NCBI RefSeq assembly: GCF_004349315.1
Contig: NZ_SMLH01000001.1
Coordinates: 372,001 to 436,000, forward strand
Direction of reading: 5' to 3'
Origin: Flavobacterium ranwuense
Lineage (GTDB): Bacteria > Bacteroidota > Bacteroidia > Flavobacteriales > Flavobacteriaceae
Length of the DNA: 64,000 nucleotides
Positions 1 through 9,126 of this stretch are shown piece after piece. Position 1 is the first letter of the stretch, and each line of letters starts with the position of its first letter. The position numbers were made by a program, and so were the translations under genes. The notes below the pieces were generated by a model. That model was given only the letters and a program-made list of their open reading frames with translations, did not search any database and was not told the DNA's origin.

Positions 1-1442
1 GAATTATCTTTTTTCCATCTGTTTAGTATTTTAGAATATCCGACTCCAAAGTTTTTTTTATTTGTTGCATCTACAAACCAACTTTTATGAGTTCCTTTTC
101 CGTCATTAGTATAATTGTTAAAACATGTAGATTTTGTGAAGTTTTTTTCGTCATCCCAAAACTCATCTTCATCAGACAGATTCAAGATAAATCTATACAA
201 AATTGTTTCAGGCCTTGAATTAGAAGGAAGAAAAATTGTTCTGGGAGGAACTTTTCTGTTTTTAAATTTTTCTTTTACATCACCATCTAAAATGAAGTAA
301 ACATTTTTAAAAATAGAATGATTAGATTCAGCCATTGTAATTATCGTTCCATCAGGAAAAGGCCCTTTTTCTACATTAATTATTTTTTTTAGTTCACTAT
401 TATTTATTAAATTCTTAGTAAAGTATTGAGCGACTTCATCTTCACAAATAAAATTTATCTTTTCAATATTTTGAGATTGAGCAACTTCATTTTTTATTTT
501 TCTTTTAACGTATTCAATAGATGGGTTTATTGTGTTTTTAACTTTTCCATCGACTAAGTTAAAATAGTTTATTTGGGTTTCATTTCCACTTTTCGGACTT
601 AAATACTCTAAAATTTCTATTGAATGAGTTGTGAAAATTATTTGGATTTCAAGTTTTCTTGCAAATCTGAAAAGTATATCTATTAATTTACATTGTGAGG
701 CCGCATATAATGTTGAGTCTAATTCGTCAATTAAAATGATTCCCCCTTTAAAATTTGCACCTTTTTTCTCTTTCAACATTTCAAATGAAATTAACGCGGA
801 AATAATTTGTGAAATATTGTCTTGACCAGCAGAATTGCCTAAATGGCCATAAGTGTCAGTTTGGATAGCCAACAATTTTTTATTTGTTGATTTAATAGCT
901 TCAGGATTTATTTTGTCATTAACCAAGACAAAAATTTCTCTAATTAAGTTAGAATAAGTAATGCTATATTTTGATGGAATTGTTGACTTGAACGTTGTTA
1001 TTTTATTTTCCGTTGCAAGAGGAATTAATCTTTTCAAACCCATATAAATTATTGGGTGATCTAATGCTTTTCCTCTGCCATCAAAATCTGTTCTATATCT
1101 TTCTGGTGACTTTTCAGTTTTCTCAACATATCGAGTTGCAATTTGTTTGCTTTCTTCTATAAATGAATTTTCAGAAATGTAATTAAATCTAACTTCATAT
1201 TCTTTGTCATAATCATTACTTGGACAAAATTTGAATACGTTTTTATAATCCTCTTTGAAAAAAGTATCAAGAATTGTTATGTCTTTTGATTTATAGTCAC
1301 ATAATTGAGCAATCCAACCTAATATCGAAGATTTTCCAGTTCCATTTAATCCAGTTATGACAGTTAAGTATTTTCCAAATTCAACAGTTTGATTTTCAAT
1401 GTGTCTAAAATTTATAATATCTAATGTGTTTAATTTGGTCAT
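1..1442 (-). CDS. AAA/OLD-like ATPase (AAA15-type), 3' part cut off by window edge
   Basis: The frame is open from the ATG at 1442 to base 1 (480 codons), so only the C-terminus is missing. Residues about 30-40 carry a Walker A loop (GLNGTGKSS) and the middle carries a Walker B strand (GGIILIDELDS) followed by a switch-like FTTHS. Further on, FICEDEVAQYF and YFILDGD resemble the glutamate and DxD motifs of the TOPRIM nuclease domain in OLD-family proteins. This is the architecture of SMC-like ATPases with an attached nuclease, common in phage defence (Gabija GajA, Septu PtuA, retron-linked ATPases), but also found in uncharacterised housekeeping genes. Any partner gene would lie left of the window. 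The ATPase assignment is firm; TOPRIM and a defence role are inferences. Confidence 0.8.
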   Translation of the reverse strand, partial: MTKLNTLDIINFRHIENQTVEFGKYLTVITGLNGTGKSSILGWIAQLCDYKSKDITILDTFFKEDYKNVFKFCPSNDYDKEYEVRFNYISENSFIEESKQIATRYVEKTEKSPERYRTDFDGRGKALDHPIIYMGLKRLIPLATENKITTFKSTIPSKYSITYSNLIREIFVLVNDKINPEAIKSTNKKLLAIQTDTYGHLGNSAGQDNISQIISALISFEMLKEKKGANFKGGIILIDELDSTLYAASQCKLIDILFRFARKLEIQIIFTTHSIEILEYLSPKSGNETQINYFNLVDGKVKNTINPSIEYVKRKIKNEVAQSQNIEKINFICEDEVAQYFTKNLINNSELKKIINVEKGPFPDGTIITMAESNHSIFKNVYFILDGDVKEKFKNRKVPPRTIFLPSNSRPETILYRFILNLSDEDEFWDDEKNFTKSTCFNNYTNDGKGTHKSWFVDATNKKNFGVGYSKILNRWKKDN

Positions 1443-1528
1443 AATTTTTAATTACATTCATTATTGGATTTTCTAATTTTTTAACAATTTGCAGGTAACT
1501 AATTAATATGCAATTTAAAATCACACAA

Positions 1529-1554
1529 ATCGACTTTATTTATCGACTTTATTT
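1529..1554. repeat. 13-bp tandem direct repeat (two units)
   Basis: The unit ATCGACTTTATTT occurs twice without a gap (1529-1541 and 1542-1554), about 90 bases upstream of the minus-strand ATPase gene. It could be a regulator site or replication slippage; no further copy was noticed. Confidence 0.75.
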
Positions 1555-1666
1555 AAGGCAAAGAAGTATGACAAATATCAAATTTAATTATTCTCTAAAT
1601 ATATGAAAATATCTTACAAAAAGATTGTTTTCCAAATCTTTCAGAAAAAATTATGCGTGGCTCTTT

Positions 1667-1748
1667 AGCCCCGATAGCAGTGAAAATCCTTTTTGGCTCG
1701 TTTTTTAACGAGCCAAAAAGATTGTAACGAATAGCGGGATTAGCTCCT
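1667..1748 (+). repeat. Structured dispersed repeat, copy A (possible Flavo-1-type RNA)
   Basis: The element opens with AGCCCCGATAGCAG and closes with AGCGGGATTAGCTCCT. The ends pair (AGC/GCT and CCCG/CGGG with an ATTA bulge). Between them is a perfect hairpin, GGCTCGTT-TTTT-AACGAGCC, flanked by T-rich and A-rich strands. Three other copies (30851, 43195 on the minus strand, 52622) keep this layout with different but still complementary stems. It may be the Flavo-1 RNA motif described from Flavobacteria; I cannot confirm that without a covariance-model search. Confidence 0.7.
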
Positions 1749-1781
1749 AATAAAAACCATACAACTCTCAATTCTATTGCT

Positions 1782-1789
1782 TATTTTTG
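1782..1789 (+). promoter_or_regulatory. -7 promoter element of metG
   Basis: TATTTTTG matches the Bacteroidota -7 consensus TAnnTTTG and lies 19 bases before the metG ATG. No convincing -33 TTG was picked. Confidence 0.65.
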
Positions 1790-1808
1790 CACTCAATAAA
1801 ATTGAATC

Positions 1809-3869
1809 ATGATACAGAATCCAAAAAGATATACGATTACAGCGGCATTGCCGTATACGAACGGACCGATTCACATTGGCCATTTGGCGGGTGTTTACGT
1901 GCCTTCGGACATTTATTCCCGATATTTAAGATTGCAGGGAAGAGACGTTTTGTTTGTTTGCGGAAGTGACGAACACGGCGTGGCGATTTCGATGAAAGCC
2001 AAAAAAGAAGGCATTACGCCACAGGAAGTAATTGACAAATATGACGGAATAATCCGTAAATCATTCTCTGATTTTGGAATTTCGTTTGATAATTATTCCA
2101 GAACTTCGGCTAAAATTCATCATGATACGGCTTCGGAATTTTTTAAAAAACTGTATGATAAAGGTGATTTTATCGAAGAAGTGACCGAGCAATTGTATGA
2201 TGCAAAAGCAGATCAATTCTTGGCTGACCGTTTTGTGGTGGGAACTTGCCCAAAATGTGGCAACGAAGAAGCCTATGGCGATCAATGCGAAAAATGTGGT
2301 TCAACGTTGAATGCTACAGATTTGATTAATCCAAAATCGACCATTACGGGAGAAACTCCGATTATGAAAGCAACGAAACACTGGTTTTTGCCTTTGGACC
2401 GTTATGAAGATTTCTTGAAAGAATGGATTCTCGTAGGACATAAAAATGACTGGAAACCGAATGTTTACGGACAAGTAAAATCATGGATTGACGGCGGATT
2501 GGAACCTCGCGCAGTAACCCGTGACTTGGACTGGGGAATTGACGTTCCTGTTGAGGGTGCCGAAGGAAAAAAATTATACGTGTGGTTTGATGCGCCGATT
2601 GGTTATATTTCGTCAACCAAAGAATGGGCTTTGCGCGAAGGAAAAGAGTGGGAACCCTACTGGAAAGACATAGACACTAAACTGGTTCACTTCATTGGGA
2701 AAGACAATATTGTTTTCCATTGCATCATTTTCCCTGCGATGTTGAAAGCCGAAGGAAGTTATATTTTGCCGGACAATGTACCTGCCAATGAGTTTTTGAA
2801 CTTGGAAGGAAATAAATTGTCGACTTCTAAAAACTGGGCAGTTTGGCTGCACGAATATTTGGAAGAATTCCCAAATCAGCAAGATGTTTTGCGTTATGCG
2901 TTGACATCAAATGCACCGGAAACCAAAGATAATGATTTTACCTGGAAAGATTTTCAGGCGAGAAACAATAATGAATTGGTGGCGATTTACGGGAATTTTA
3001 TTAACCGTGTCGTGGTTTTAACCAATAAATATTACAATGGAATTGTTCCGCAACCGAATGAACTTTCGGAAGTGGATGAAGCTACTTTAACCGAATTAAA
3101 AGCATATCCTGCTGTGATTTCTAGTTCTCTGGAACGTTACAGATTCCGCGAAGCCTTGAGTGAATTAATGAATGTGGCCCGTTTAGGAAACAAATATTTG
3201 GCAGATGAAGAGCCTTGGAAAGTCATTAAAGACAATCCGGAGCGCGTACAAACGCAAATGTATGTTGCGTTACAAATTGCTGCTGCTTTGAGTGTGTTGT
3301 GTGAGCCGTTTTTGCCTTTTACAGCAAAGAAACTTTCTAAAATACTTAAAGTTGAAGATAAAATAGGCTGGAACACTATTGCTCAAAATTCTGATTTAAT
3401 TCCGGCGGGACACCAAATTGGCGAAGCTGAATTATTGTTTGCTAAAATTGAAGACGAGGAAATCCAAAAACAAATTGACAAACTGGAAGCGACTAAAACC
3501 GCCAATAAAGCAGAGAATAAAGTTGCAGAACCACAAAAAGAAGCGATTCAATTTGAGGATTTTGCCAAAATGGACATTCGTGTAGGAACGATTCTGGAAG
3601 CTGAAAAAATGCCGAAAGCGAACAAACTTTTGATTTTGAAGGTAGATACCGGAATTGATGTTCGTACGATAGTTTCAGGAATTGCAGAGAGTTTCAAACC
3701 AGAAGACATTGTTGGAAAAAGAGTAACGGTTCTAGTGAATTTGGCTCCAAGAAATCTTCGTGGCGTAGAAAGCCAAGGAATGATTTTGATGACTACGAAT
3801 GCCGAAGGGAAATTGGTTTTTGTAAATCCAGACACGGATGGTGTTGCGAATGGAGAGACGATAAATTAA
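1809..3869 (+). CDS. metG: Methionyl-tRNA synthetase with C-terminal tRNA-binding domain
   Basis: This cytoplasmic class I synthetase charges tRNA-Met with methionine. The HIGH signature is at residues 22-25 (HIGH in [11 protein letters not shown]) and the KMSKS loop appears as KLSTS at about 336-340. A zinc knuckle of the CPKCG...CEKCG type lies at about 147-165. The last 105 residues or so ([18 protein letters not shown] onward) form an EMAP/Trbp111-like OB fold that holds tRNA and dimerises the enzyme. The length of 686 residues is normal for this two-part form. The ATG at 1809 sits 19 bases after a -7 element and gives the typical N-terminus. A long inverted repeat follows the gene. Confidence 0.98.
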   Translation: MIQNPKRYTITAALPYTNGPIHIGHLAGVYVPSDIYSRYLRLQGRDVLFVCGSDEHGVAISMKAKKEGITPQEVIDKYDGIIRKSFSDFGISFDNYSRTSAKIHHDTASEFFKKLYDKGDFIEEVTEQLYDAKADQFLADRFVVGTCPKCGNEEAYGDQCEKCGSTLNATDLINPKSTITGETPIMKATKHWFLPLDRYEDFLKEWILVGHKNDWKPNVYGQVKSWIDGGLEPRAVTRDLDWGIDVPVEGAEGKKLYVWFDAPIGYISSTKEWALREGKEWEPYWKDIDTKLVHFIGKDNIVFHCIIFPAMLKAEGSYILPDNVPANEFLNLEGNKLSTSKNWAVWLHEYLEEFPNQQDVLRYALTSNAPETKDNDFTWKDFQARNNNELVAIYGNFINRVVVLTNKYYNGIVPQPNELSEVDEATLTELKAYPAVISSSLERYRFREALSELMNVARLGNKYLADEEPWKVIKDNPERVQTQMYVALQIAAALSVLCEPFLPFTAKKLSKILKVEDKIGWNTIAQNSDLIPAGHQIGEAELLFAKIEDEEIQKQIDKLEATKTANKAENKVAEPQKEAIQFEDFAKMDIRVGTILEAEKMPKANKLLILKVDTGIDVRTIVSGIAESFKPEDIVGKRVTVLVNLAPRNLRGVESQGMILMTTNAEGKLVFVNPDTDGVANGETIN

Positions 3870-3878
3870 GAAAAATCA

Positions 3879-3936
3879 ACCGCGAATTCGCTAATTAATA
3901 TATACTCTTAAATATATTAATTAGCGAATTCGCGGT
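3879..3936. terminator. Perfect 25-bp inverted repeat between metG and HAD gene
   Basis: Arms 3879-3903 and 3912-3936 are exact reverse complements around an 8-base loop. The base is GC-richer (ACCGCGAATTCGC) and the tip AT-rich. There is no T-run on either side, so it may be a dispersed intergenic repeat that stops transcription or protects mRNA ends rather than a classic intrinsic terminator. Confidence 0.65.
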
Positions 3937-3950
3937 AAAATGAAACAAAT

Positions 3951-4637
3951 ATGAACCTAAAAGTGATTGCTTTCGACGCCGATGATACCTTATGGATCAA
4001 CGAAACCTATTTTGATGAAACCGAGAAAAAATTCTGTGGATTGATGGAAGATTATTTGTCACATCAAGGAATTTCACAAGAGCTTTTCAAGGTGGAGATT
4101 GATAATCTTAAATTATACGGATACGGTATAAAAGGCTATATTTTATCCATGATTGAAGCAGCAATGAATATTTCGAACAATACCATTCCTATTGAAATTA
4201 TTGAAAAAATCATCCAATACGGAAAAGAATTACTCGAGAAACCGATTATTTTATTAGATGGTGTAGAAGAAACCCTGGAAGCTTTGCATGGGAAATACAA
4301 GTTGGTTGTGGCCACCAAAGGTGATTTATTAGATCAACGCCGAAAACTTCATAATTCTGGTTTAGGTCATTATTTTCACCATATCGAAGTGATGTCAGAC
4401 AAACAAGAAATTGATTATTCGGACTTGATCAAACGCTTGGAAATACAACCCGAGGAGTTTTTTATGATTGGCAATTCTTTAAAATCAGATGTTTTACCGG
4501 TTTTAGCCATTGGCGGACACGCCGTTCATATTCCGTTTCATACGACTTGGGCACACGAAAAAATAGAACATAAAGTAGAACATGTAAACTTCAGTGCTTT
4601 CGAAAAAATAACAGAAGTTTTAAAAAGATTAGAATAA
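3951..4637 (+). CDS. HAD-superfamily hydrolase
   Basis: A 228-residue cytoplasmic phosphatase-like protein. Motif I is FDADDTLW at residues 8-15, with D9 the nucleophile and D11 the acid/base. Motif II falls at VVATKGD, where a threonine precedes KGD. Motif III/IV lies in FFMIGNSLKSDVLP. An alpha-helical cap lies between motifs I and II, as in subfamily I (YjjG-like) enzymes that act on nucleotides or small phosphosugars. The substrate cannot be read from sequence. It stands alone downstream of the metG inverted repeat, with an AT-only hairpin behind it. Confidence 0.88.
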   Translation: MNLKVIAFDADDTLWINETYFDETEKKFCGLMEDYLSHQGISQELFKVEIDNLKLYGYGIKGYILSMIEAAMNISNNTIPIEIIEKIIQYGKELLEKPIILLDGVEETLEALHGKYKLVVATKGDLLDQRRKLHNSGLGHYFHHIEVMSDKQEIDYSDLIKRLEIQPEEFFMIGNSLKSDVLPVLAIGGHAVHIPFHTTWAHEKIEHKVEHVNFSAFEKITEVLKRLE

Positions 4638-4708
4638 AAAACCCTGTTTTAAACCTCTTTGATCATTAATTACAATGTTTTTCAACCAAAAATACTGTGA
4701 TTTAAAGT

Positions 4709-4739
4709 TAATATTTTTATATAATCTATAAAAATATTA
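4709..4739. repeat. AT-only perfect hairpin
   Basis: 13-bp arms (4709-4721 and 4727-4739) made wholly of A and T enclose a 5-base loop, about 70 bases behind the HAD gene. It could be a weak terminator or a binding site ahead of the ompA promoter. Its function is unclear. Confidence 0.55.
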
Positions 4740-4839
4740 CAAAATATTGCCAAAAGCGCTATTCCTAACTCGATTTACAGAATTAAAACTAATTCTTACA
4801 TAATTAACTGTTTAAAATTTCTTATCTAACAATATGTTT

Positions 4840-4847
4840 TACTTTTG
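4840..4847 (+). promoter_or_regulatory. -7 promoter element of the OmpA-family gene
   Basis: TACTTTTG fits TAnnTTTG. It overlaps an upstream in-frame ATG at 4834, which therefore cannot be the start; the signal-peptide ATG at 4873 is. Confidence 0.7.
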
Positions 4848-4872
4848 CATAAAATTATTAAATAATAAAATT

Positions 4873-6135
4873 ATGAAAAAAATCATACTTACGTTAGTTT
4901 TTGCTTCTGCAATGACAACTTTGAGTGCTCAAACAGAAAATGTAGAAAGCGCAAGTACTGGAACTGAATTTAACAAATGGTCTGTTGAATTAGCTGGTGG
5001 TTTAAACAAACCGATGAGACCTATGACTGCTGGATATAGAACTGCTGTTACTAGTGCTTATGTAGCTGATTTAGGTGTGCGTTATATGTTCAATAACAAA
5101 TTTGGTTTAAAAGCTGATTTTGGATATAACAGTTTTAAAGAAGGTGAAAATTCAATAGGATTTGATTCTAAATACTATAGAGCTGATTTACAGGCAGTTG
5201 CCAACTTAGGAAGAATCATGAGCTTTGAAACTTGGACAAACACTCTTGGTTTATTAGGTCACGCTGGTTTTGGATTAGGTTTTGGTGAATCTGATAACTT
5301 TTCAGGAACTGACAGAATGGGTAATTTTATTGCTGGTGTTACTGGTCAAATTAAATTATCTAATAGAATTGCATTGACTGGAGATTTTACAACAATTCTT
5401 AATGCTAAACAAAACCGTACTTTTGATGGTGCAAGTACAATAGGATCTCCTGGTTTCGGCGGTGTACTTTTCAATGGTACGGTAGGTTTAACTGTTTACT
5501 TAGGTAAAAACGAAAAACATGCTGACTGGGTTATCGATCACGAAGGTAGATTTGACGCAATTGACGCAAGATTTATGGCTATTGAAAATAAAATGCTAGA
5601 CTCTGATAAAGATGGTGTAGCTGATTATTTAGATGAAGAGTTAAGTACTCCTGCAGGCGCAATGGTTGATACTAAAGGAAGATCAATTGATAAAAACAAC
5701 AATAATGTTCCTGACGAAACAGAAGCTTTTATCTTGAAAAATTACGCTGCTAAAACTGGTGATACTGGTATTGTATACGATAATGAATTAATCAAAAGCT
5801 TAATTAACGGTGGTTATGTTGCGGTTTATTTTGATTTTGACAAATCTAAACCAACTAACGTATCTACTGAAGGTATTGATTTTATCTTGACATACTTGAG
5901 AAACAATCCTTCTTCTTCAGTTGACATTACTGGTCATGCTGACGAAATAGGAAGATCTGCATACAATGATAAATTATCTAATGCAAGAGCTGCTAATGTA
6001 AAAAACACCTTAGTGAAAGCTAAAGTTGATGCATCAAGATTGAATGTAATTGCTGCTGGTGAAGATACTTCAGTTGATAAAACTTCAGAAAATGCAAGAA
6101 AATTAGTTAGAAGAGTTACTTTCATAGTAAAATAA
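4873..6135 (+). CDS. OmpA-family outer membrane protein
   Basis: A 420-residue envelope protein. It has a signal peptide (MKKIILTLVFASAMTTLSAQ), an N-terminal eight-strand-like beta-barrel of about 200 residues, a calcium-binding thrombospondin-3-like stretch (DSDKDGVADYLDEE) and a C-terminal OmpA/MotB peptidoglycan-binding domain (VYFDFDKSKP ... VDITGHADEIG ... NDKLSNARA). This is the major outer-membrane anchor type of Flavobacteria. The ATG at 4873 is chosen because it starts the signal peptide, and the ATG at 4834 lies inside the promoter. The strong -7 element, AT-rich leader and strong terminator suggest high expression. Confidence 0.95.
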   Translation: MKKIILTLVFASAMTTLSAQTENVESASTGTEFNKWSVELAGGLNKPMRPMTAGYRTAVTSAYVADLGVRYMFNNKFGLKADFGYNSFKEGENSIGFDSKYYRADLQAVANLGRIMSFETWTNTLGLLGHAGFGLGFGESDNFSGTDRMGNFIAGVTGQIKLSNRIALTGDFTTILNAKQNRTFDGASTIGSPGFGGVLFNGTVGLTVYLGKNEKHADWVIDHEGRFDAIDARFMAIENKMLDSDKDGVADYLDEELSTPAGAMVDTKGRSIDKNNNNVPDETEAFILKNYAAKTGDTGIVYDNELIKSLINGGYVAVYFDFDKSKPTNVSTEGIDFILTYLRNNPSSSVDITGHADEIGRSAYNDKLSNARAANVKNTLVKAKVDASRLNVIAAGEDTSVDKTSENARKLVRRVTFIVK

Positions 6136-6153
6136 GCTACTTTTTTATATCAT

Positions 6154-6187
6154 AAAGCCCTAAAGGAAATTTCTTTTAGGGCTTTTT
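6154..6187 (+). terminator. Intrinsic terminator of the ompA-like gene
   Basis: AAAGCCCTAAA (6154-6164) pairs with TTTAGGGCTTT (6175-6185), followed by further Ts. It lies 19 bases after the stop codon. Confidence 0.9.
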
Positions 6188-6313
6188 TTATGCCTGTTAT
6201 TCCCCGTTCTATCAAAAACTTTTTTGAATATCCCGGAATTATAAACTTCAATTTTCTAGTTTGTTTACGACAAAAGTTAAATAAAACAAATTCAAGTATC
6301 AAAAGAATAGCTG

Positions 6314-6321
6314 TATTTTTG
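6314..6321 (+). promoter_or_regulatory. -7 promoter element of the cat-like gene
   Basis: TATTTTTG fits TAnnTTTG and lies 24 bases before the proposed TTG start at 6346, supporting that unusual start. Confidence 0.65.
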
Positions 6322-6345
6322 AACCATAAATAAAATCACAAAATC

Positions 6346-6981
6346 TTGAAAACACTTTTAAATATAGACAACTGGTCTAGAAAGGAGCATTTCCATTTTT
6401 TTAGAAAATTTGAAGAACCCTTTTTTGGCGCCACTGTAGAGATTGATTGTACCAAAGCCTATGCAACCGCAAAATCGCTGAACACTTCCTTTTTTATCTA
6501 CTATTTACACAAAACGTTGGTTGCCGTCAATGCCACCGAATCATTTCGCTACAGGATTTCGGATGATCATATATATATTTATGACCAAATTAATGCTTCT
6601 GCAACTATTGGCAGAGAAGATGGAAGTTTCGGATTTTCTTTAATCGAATACAACTCTGATTTTGGTATTTTTACTGCGACTGCATTGGCGGAGATTGAAA
6701 GAATACAAAACACGACCGGTCTTTTCACCCGAACATTTACGGATGATAATGTAATCCATTTTTCGGCAATTCCGTGGTTGGATTTCACTTCGTTATCGCA
6801 TGCTAGAAGTTATACTTTCCCGGATAGCTGCCCGAAGATTTCTTTTGGAAAAATGAAAATTGCTGAAAACGGCAAGAGAACCATGCCAATGTCAATTCAT
6901 GTACATCATGGATTAGTAGATGGCTTACATTTAGGACAATTTGTAGATTGTTTTCAGGAATTGATGAATCGTTCATTATGA
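6346..6981 (+). CDS. Chloramphenicol O-acetyltransferase type A family protein
   Basis: A 211-residue CoA-dependent acyltransferase of the trimeric CAT fold. The N-terminus (NIDNWSRKEHFHFF) and the active-site block HHGLVDG at about 187-193, followed by HLGQFVD, are the family signatures. The start is a TTG at 6346: no ATG gives the conserved NIDNWSRKEHF stretch, and a -7 element stands 24 bases upstream. Many Bacteroidota carry chromosomal homologues whose activity on chloramphenicol is untested, so resistance is an inference. It is monocistronic, between the ompA terminator and an unrelated secreted protein. Confidence 0.88.
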   Translation: MKTLLNIDNWSRKEHFHFFRKFEEPFFGATVEIDCTKAYATAKSLNTSFFIYYLHKTLVAVNATESFRYRISDDHIYIYDQINASATIGREDGSFGFSLIEYNSDFGIFTATALAEIERIQNTTGLFTRTFTDDNVIHFSAIPWLDFTSLSHARSYTFPDSCPKISFGKMKIAENGKRTMPMSIHVHHGLVDGLHLGQFVDCFQELMNRSL

Positions 6982-7026
6982 AATTTTTTGTTAAAATTTC
7001 GGAATGATTTTTGTAGGTAAAGCTAT

Positions 7027-8439
7027 ATGAAAAACATTTTACTCTTCTTGCTACTGATCTACCAATCAACATTGTTAAGTCAAACAGTATTGACCTCCTA
7101 TCCTTTAGATTTAAAGAAATCTGAAGAAAATAATCAGATTTTGAATGCTGAAAACACAATAACACATGATGTTTTTGCTTTTATAGCAAACAAGCAGAAT
7201 ATTACTATTTTAAAATACAATAGCGCTTTGTTCTTGACCAATCAATATACTGGTTCGATCTTAAATTTAGAAAACAAATCAATAATTGGATATAGTTTTA
7301 GCGAAGATGGAAATCCAACTCTTTATTGGTCTTCAATGGATTTTAATGAAATTATACTGATCAAATATTATTTAGAAAACAAAACTTTTAAGGCTTTAAA
7401 ATTTAGATTTCCTTCTTCAAATCATTATGTTATAACCTCTTTTCAGAAGAATAATTTATTCTATCTCCTTTCTAAAAATCTATCAGAACAAACTTTAACT
7501 CTTTATGCTTTTAAAAACGGAAGAGCTGAAGAAAAAACATTTGATTTTTCAGACTTTCTTTTTCAAAATAAAAATACACAAAGAATACCTTTTAATAAAG
7601 TTATTGAAGCCTTTCCTATTGAAAAAATGGAAGTTGACGATTACAATCCGTTATTCAAAAGCACGCAGAAAAGCAAAGTTTATATGCTCGATGAGCGCAT
7701 TATCCTAACATTAGATCATAATCCTAAAAAAACACAAGTCTTTGATCTTAATTTCAAAAACCATATTATAACCGAAAAAAACTTCGCTCAACCCATTCCA
7801 AAAAAAGCAGCGCGATCATCAAACTCTTTTTTTTATGAAAACAAAATATTTCAGGTTAATGCCAATGTAGATGGTTTTTTGTTTGATGTAAAAGACTATG
7901 ATTCTGGTTTGACTATAAAAAACATTACTGTTTCTAAAAATGATACAATTCGCTTCAAAAACTCCCCATTATTAATACAAAGAGAGAATGGAAAGCCAAA
8001 AGAATTAAACAAAACGAAAAAATTCCTGCAGTATTTGTCTAATTTAGATATTGGTGTATCGGTTTTTAAAAACAAAAAACACACTTTAATTACATTTGGA
8101 GGAACTCCAAAAAATGATTTTGTGGATTATTATTCAAGGAATAATGTCAGTTTTGGGCAATCCGATGATGAATTTGAGCAAATGTTTCCGCAAAATAATT
8201 TTTCACCAAATATTCATACAGAAACTGTTTTTTTTGAAAGCAGCTGGGACAAAAATTTTGAGTTTAACAATCAGCAATCACCACCACTTGCTATTGATAC
8301 TATTTCCTATTTTTTAAGTCAGCATAAAGAAGTGGCTTTAGAAAATATAATAAAATTTAAAGATTATTTTATTTTGGGTTACTACGACAGTGTCACAAAA
8401 GAATATGTTATGCGTAAATTTAAAGATGGATATAATTGA
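7027..8439 (+). CDS. Secreted protein of unknown function
   Basis: 470 residues with a clear signal peptide (MKNILLFLLLIYQSTLLSQ) and no later membrane segment. I recognise no family. The body is rich in Asn, Lys, Phe and Ser, with alternating polar/hydrophobic stretches (for example ALKFRFPSSNHYVITSFQ) that read like beta-strands, perhaps a propeller of repeated 'value shown per key' blades. It has no type IX sorting tail, no lipobox and no obvious catalytic motif. It starts 45 bases after the cat-like gene and is followed by the ferritin promoter. Periplasmic or surface location is inferred from the signal peptide alone. Confidence 0.75.
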   Translation: MKNILLFLLLIYQSTLLSQTVLTSYPLDLKKSEENNQILNAENTITHDVFAFIANKQNITILKYNSALFLTNQYTGSILNLENKSIIGYSFSEDGNPTLYWSSMDFNEIILIKYYLENKTFKALKFRFPSSNHYVITSFQKNNLFYLLSKNLSEQTLTLYAFKNGRAEEKTFDFSDFLFQNKNTQRIPFNKVIEAFPIEKMEVDDYNPLFKSTQKSKVYMLDERIILTLDHNPKKTQVFDLNFKNHIITEKNFAQPIPKKAARSSNSFFYENKIFQVNANVDGFLFDVKDYDSGLTIKNITVSKNDTIRFKNSPLLIQRENGKPKELNKTKKFLQYLSNLDIGVSVFKNKKHTLITFGGTPKNDFVDYYSRNNVSFGQSDDEFEQMFPQNNFSPNIHTETVFFESSWDKNFEFNNQQSPPLAIDTISYFLSQHKEVALENIIKFKDYFILGYYDSVTKEYVMRKFKDGYN

Positions 8440-8536
8440 ATATAAATCAACTTTATTGAAATATTTTCTAGCGAGAATACTTAAATTTATTCCAAATGCA
8501 TTATGTTTTCTCGGTTTCAAAAAAAAGGAAACGAAT

Positions 8537-8544
8537 TATTTTTG
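8537..8544 (+). promoter_or_regulatory. -7 promoter element of ferritin
   Basis: TATTTTTG fits TAnnTTTG, 24 bases before the ferritin ATG. Confidence 0.65.
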
Positions 8545-8568
8545 TAACTTTACTTAAAACATACTGCC

Positions 8569-9087
8569 ATGCTATCAAAAAATATAGAACACGCGCTGAA
8601 CAATCAGATTAGAATTGAAGCTGAATCATCCCAAACCTATCTTTCTATGGCTTCATGGGCCGAAACTCATGGTCTGGAAGGGATTTCGAAATTTATGTAT
8701 GCACAATCCGATGAGGAACGTACACACATGCTTAAGTTGGTGAAATATATAAACGAGCGTGGCGGTCATGCTCGAGTTTCTGAATTGAAAGCACCAAAAA
8801 CGAGTTATAAAACCTTCAAAGAAATGTTTGAAGAATTGTATAAGCACGAACTTTTTGTTTCTGATTCGATTAACGAATTGGTTCACATTTCCTTTTCTGA
8901 AAAAGATTATGCCACACACAACTTTTTACAATGGTACGTAGCCGAACAAATTGAAGAAGAAGCTCAAGCTAAACTTATTTTGGATAAAATAAATCTAATT
9001 GGTGATGATAAAGGTGGTTTGTATTTATTTGACAGAGATATTCAACAGCTGACTTTAAACAGCGAGACATCTAAAGGCTCTAAATAG
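8569..9087 (+). CDS. ftnA: Ferritin (non-haem iron-storage protein)
   Basis: A 172-residue four-helix ferritin that oxidises Fe(II) and stores it as mineral in a 24-mer. The ferroxidase ligands appear in IEAESSQTYLSMASWAE and QSDEERTHMLKLVKYI (E..Y...E..H pattern), and later in QWYVAEQIEEEAQAKLIL. It has no haem-binding methionine signature of bacterioferritin and no signal peptide, so it is cytosolic. It forms part of the iron economy seen across this window (FeoAB, haem genes). A small Cys/Lys-rich gene follows 40 bases later and may be co-transcribed. Confidence 0.96.
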   Translation: MLSKNIEHALNNQIRIEAESSQTYLSMASWAETHGLEGISKFMYAQSDEERTHMLKLVKYINERGGHARVSELKAPKTSYKTFKEMFEELYKHELFVSDSINELVHISFSEKDYATHNFLQWYVAEQIEEEAQAKLILDKINLIGDDKGGLYLFDRDIQQLTLNSETSKGSK

Positions 9088-9126
9088 CGAGACACTCTTT
9101 AGAATAAATAGTGTAACTTGATTTTA

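Larger units (their letters stand above)
1443..1808. other. Intergenic region between divergent ATPase and metG genes
   Basis: No gene is seen in these 366 bases. They hold a 13-bp tandem duplication (1529-1554), one copy of a structured dispersed repeat (1667-1748), the metG -7 element (1782-1789) and, on the minus strand, a possible -7 element for the ATPase gene (CAAATTTA, 1579-1586, reading TAAATTTG). The last lies 137 bases before that gene's ATG and is only tentative. Confidence 0.6.

Noticed and set aside
2061..2285. Several 60-90 codon frames inside metG, trhO and other long genes
   Set aside because: All lie within well-supported genes in other frames and show no independent signal.
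4834..4872. ATG at 4834 as start of the OmpA-family gene
   Set aside because: It overlaps the TACTTTTG promoter element and adds residues before a normal signal peptide.
6346..6981. Recently acquired resistance cassette
   Set aside because: No transposase, integrase or attachment sites flank the cat-like gene and base composition matches its surroundings.
9100..9126. TTG at 9118 as start of the small Cys/Lys-rich protein
   Set aside because: An ATG three codons later gives the same protein; the TTG has no supporting signal.
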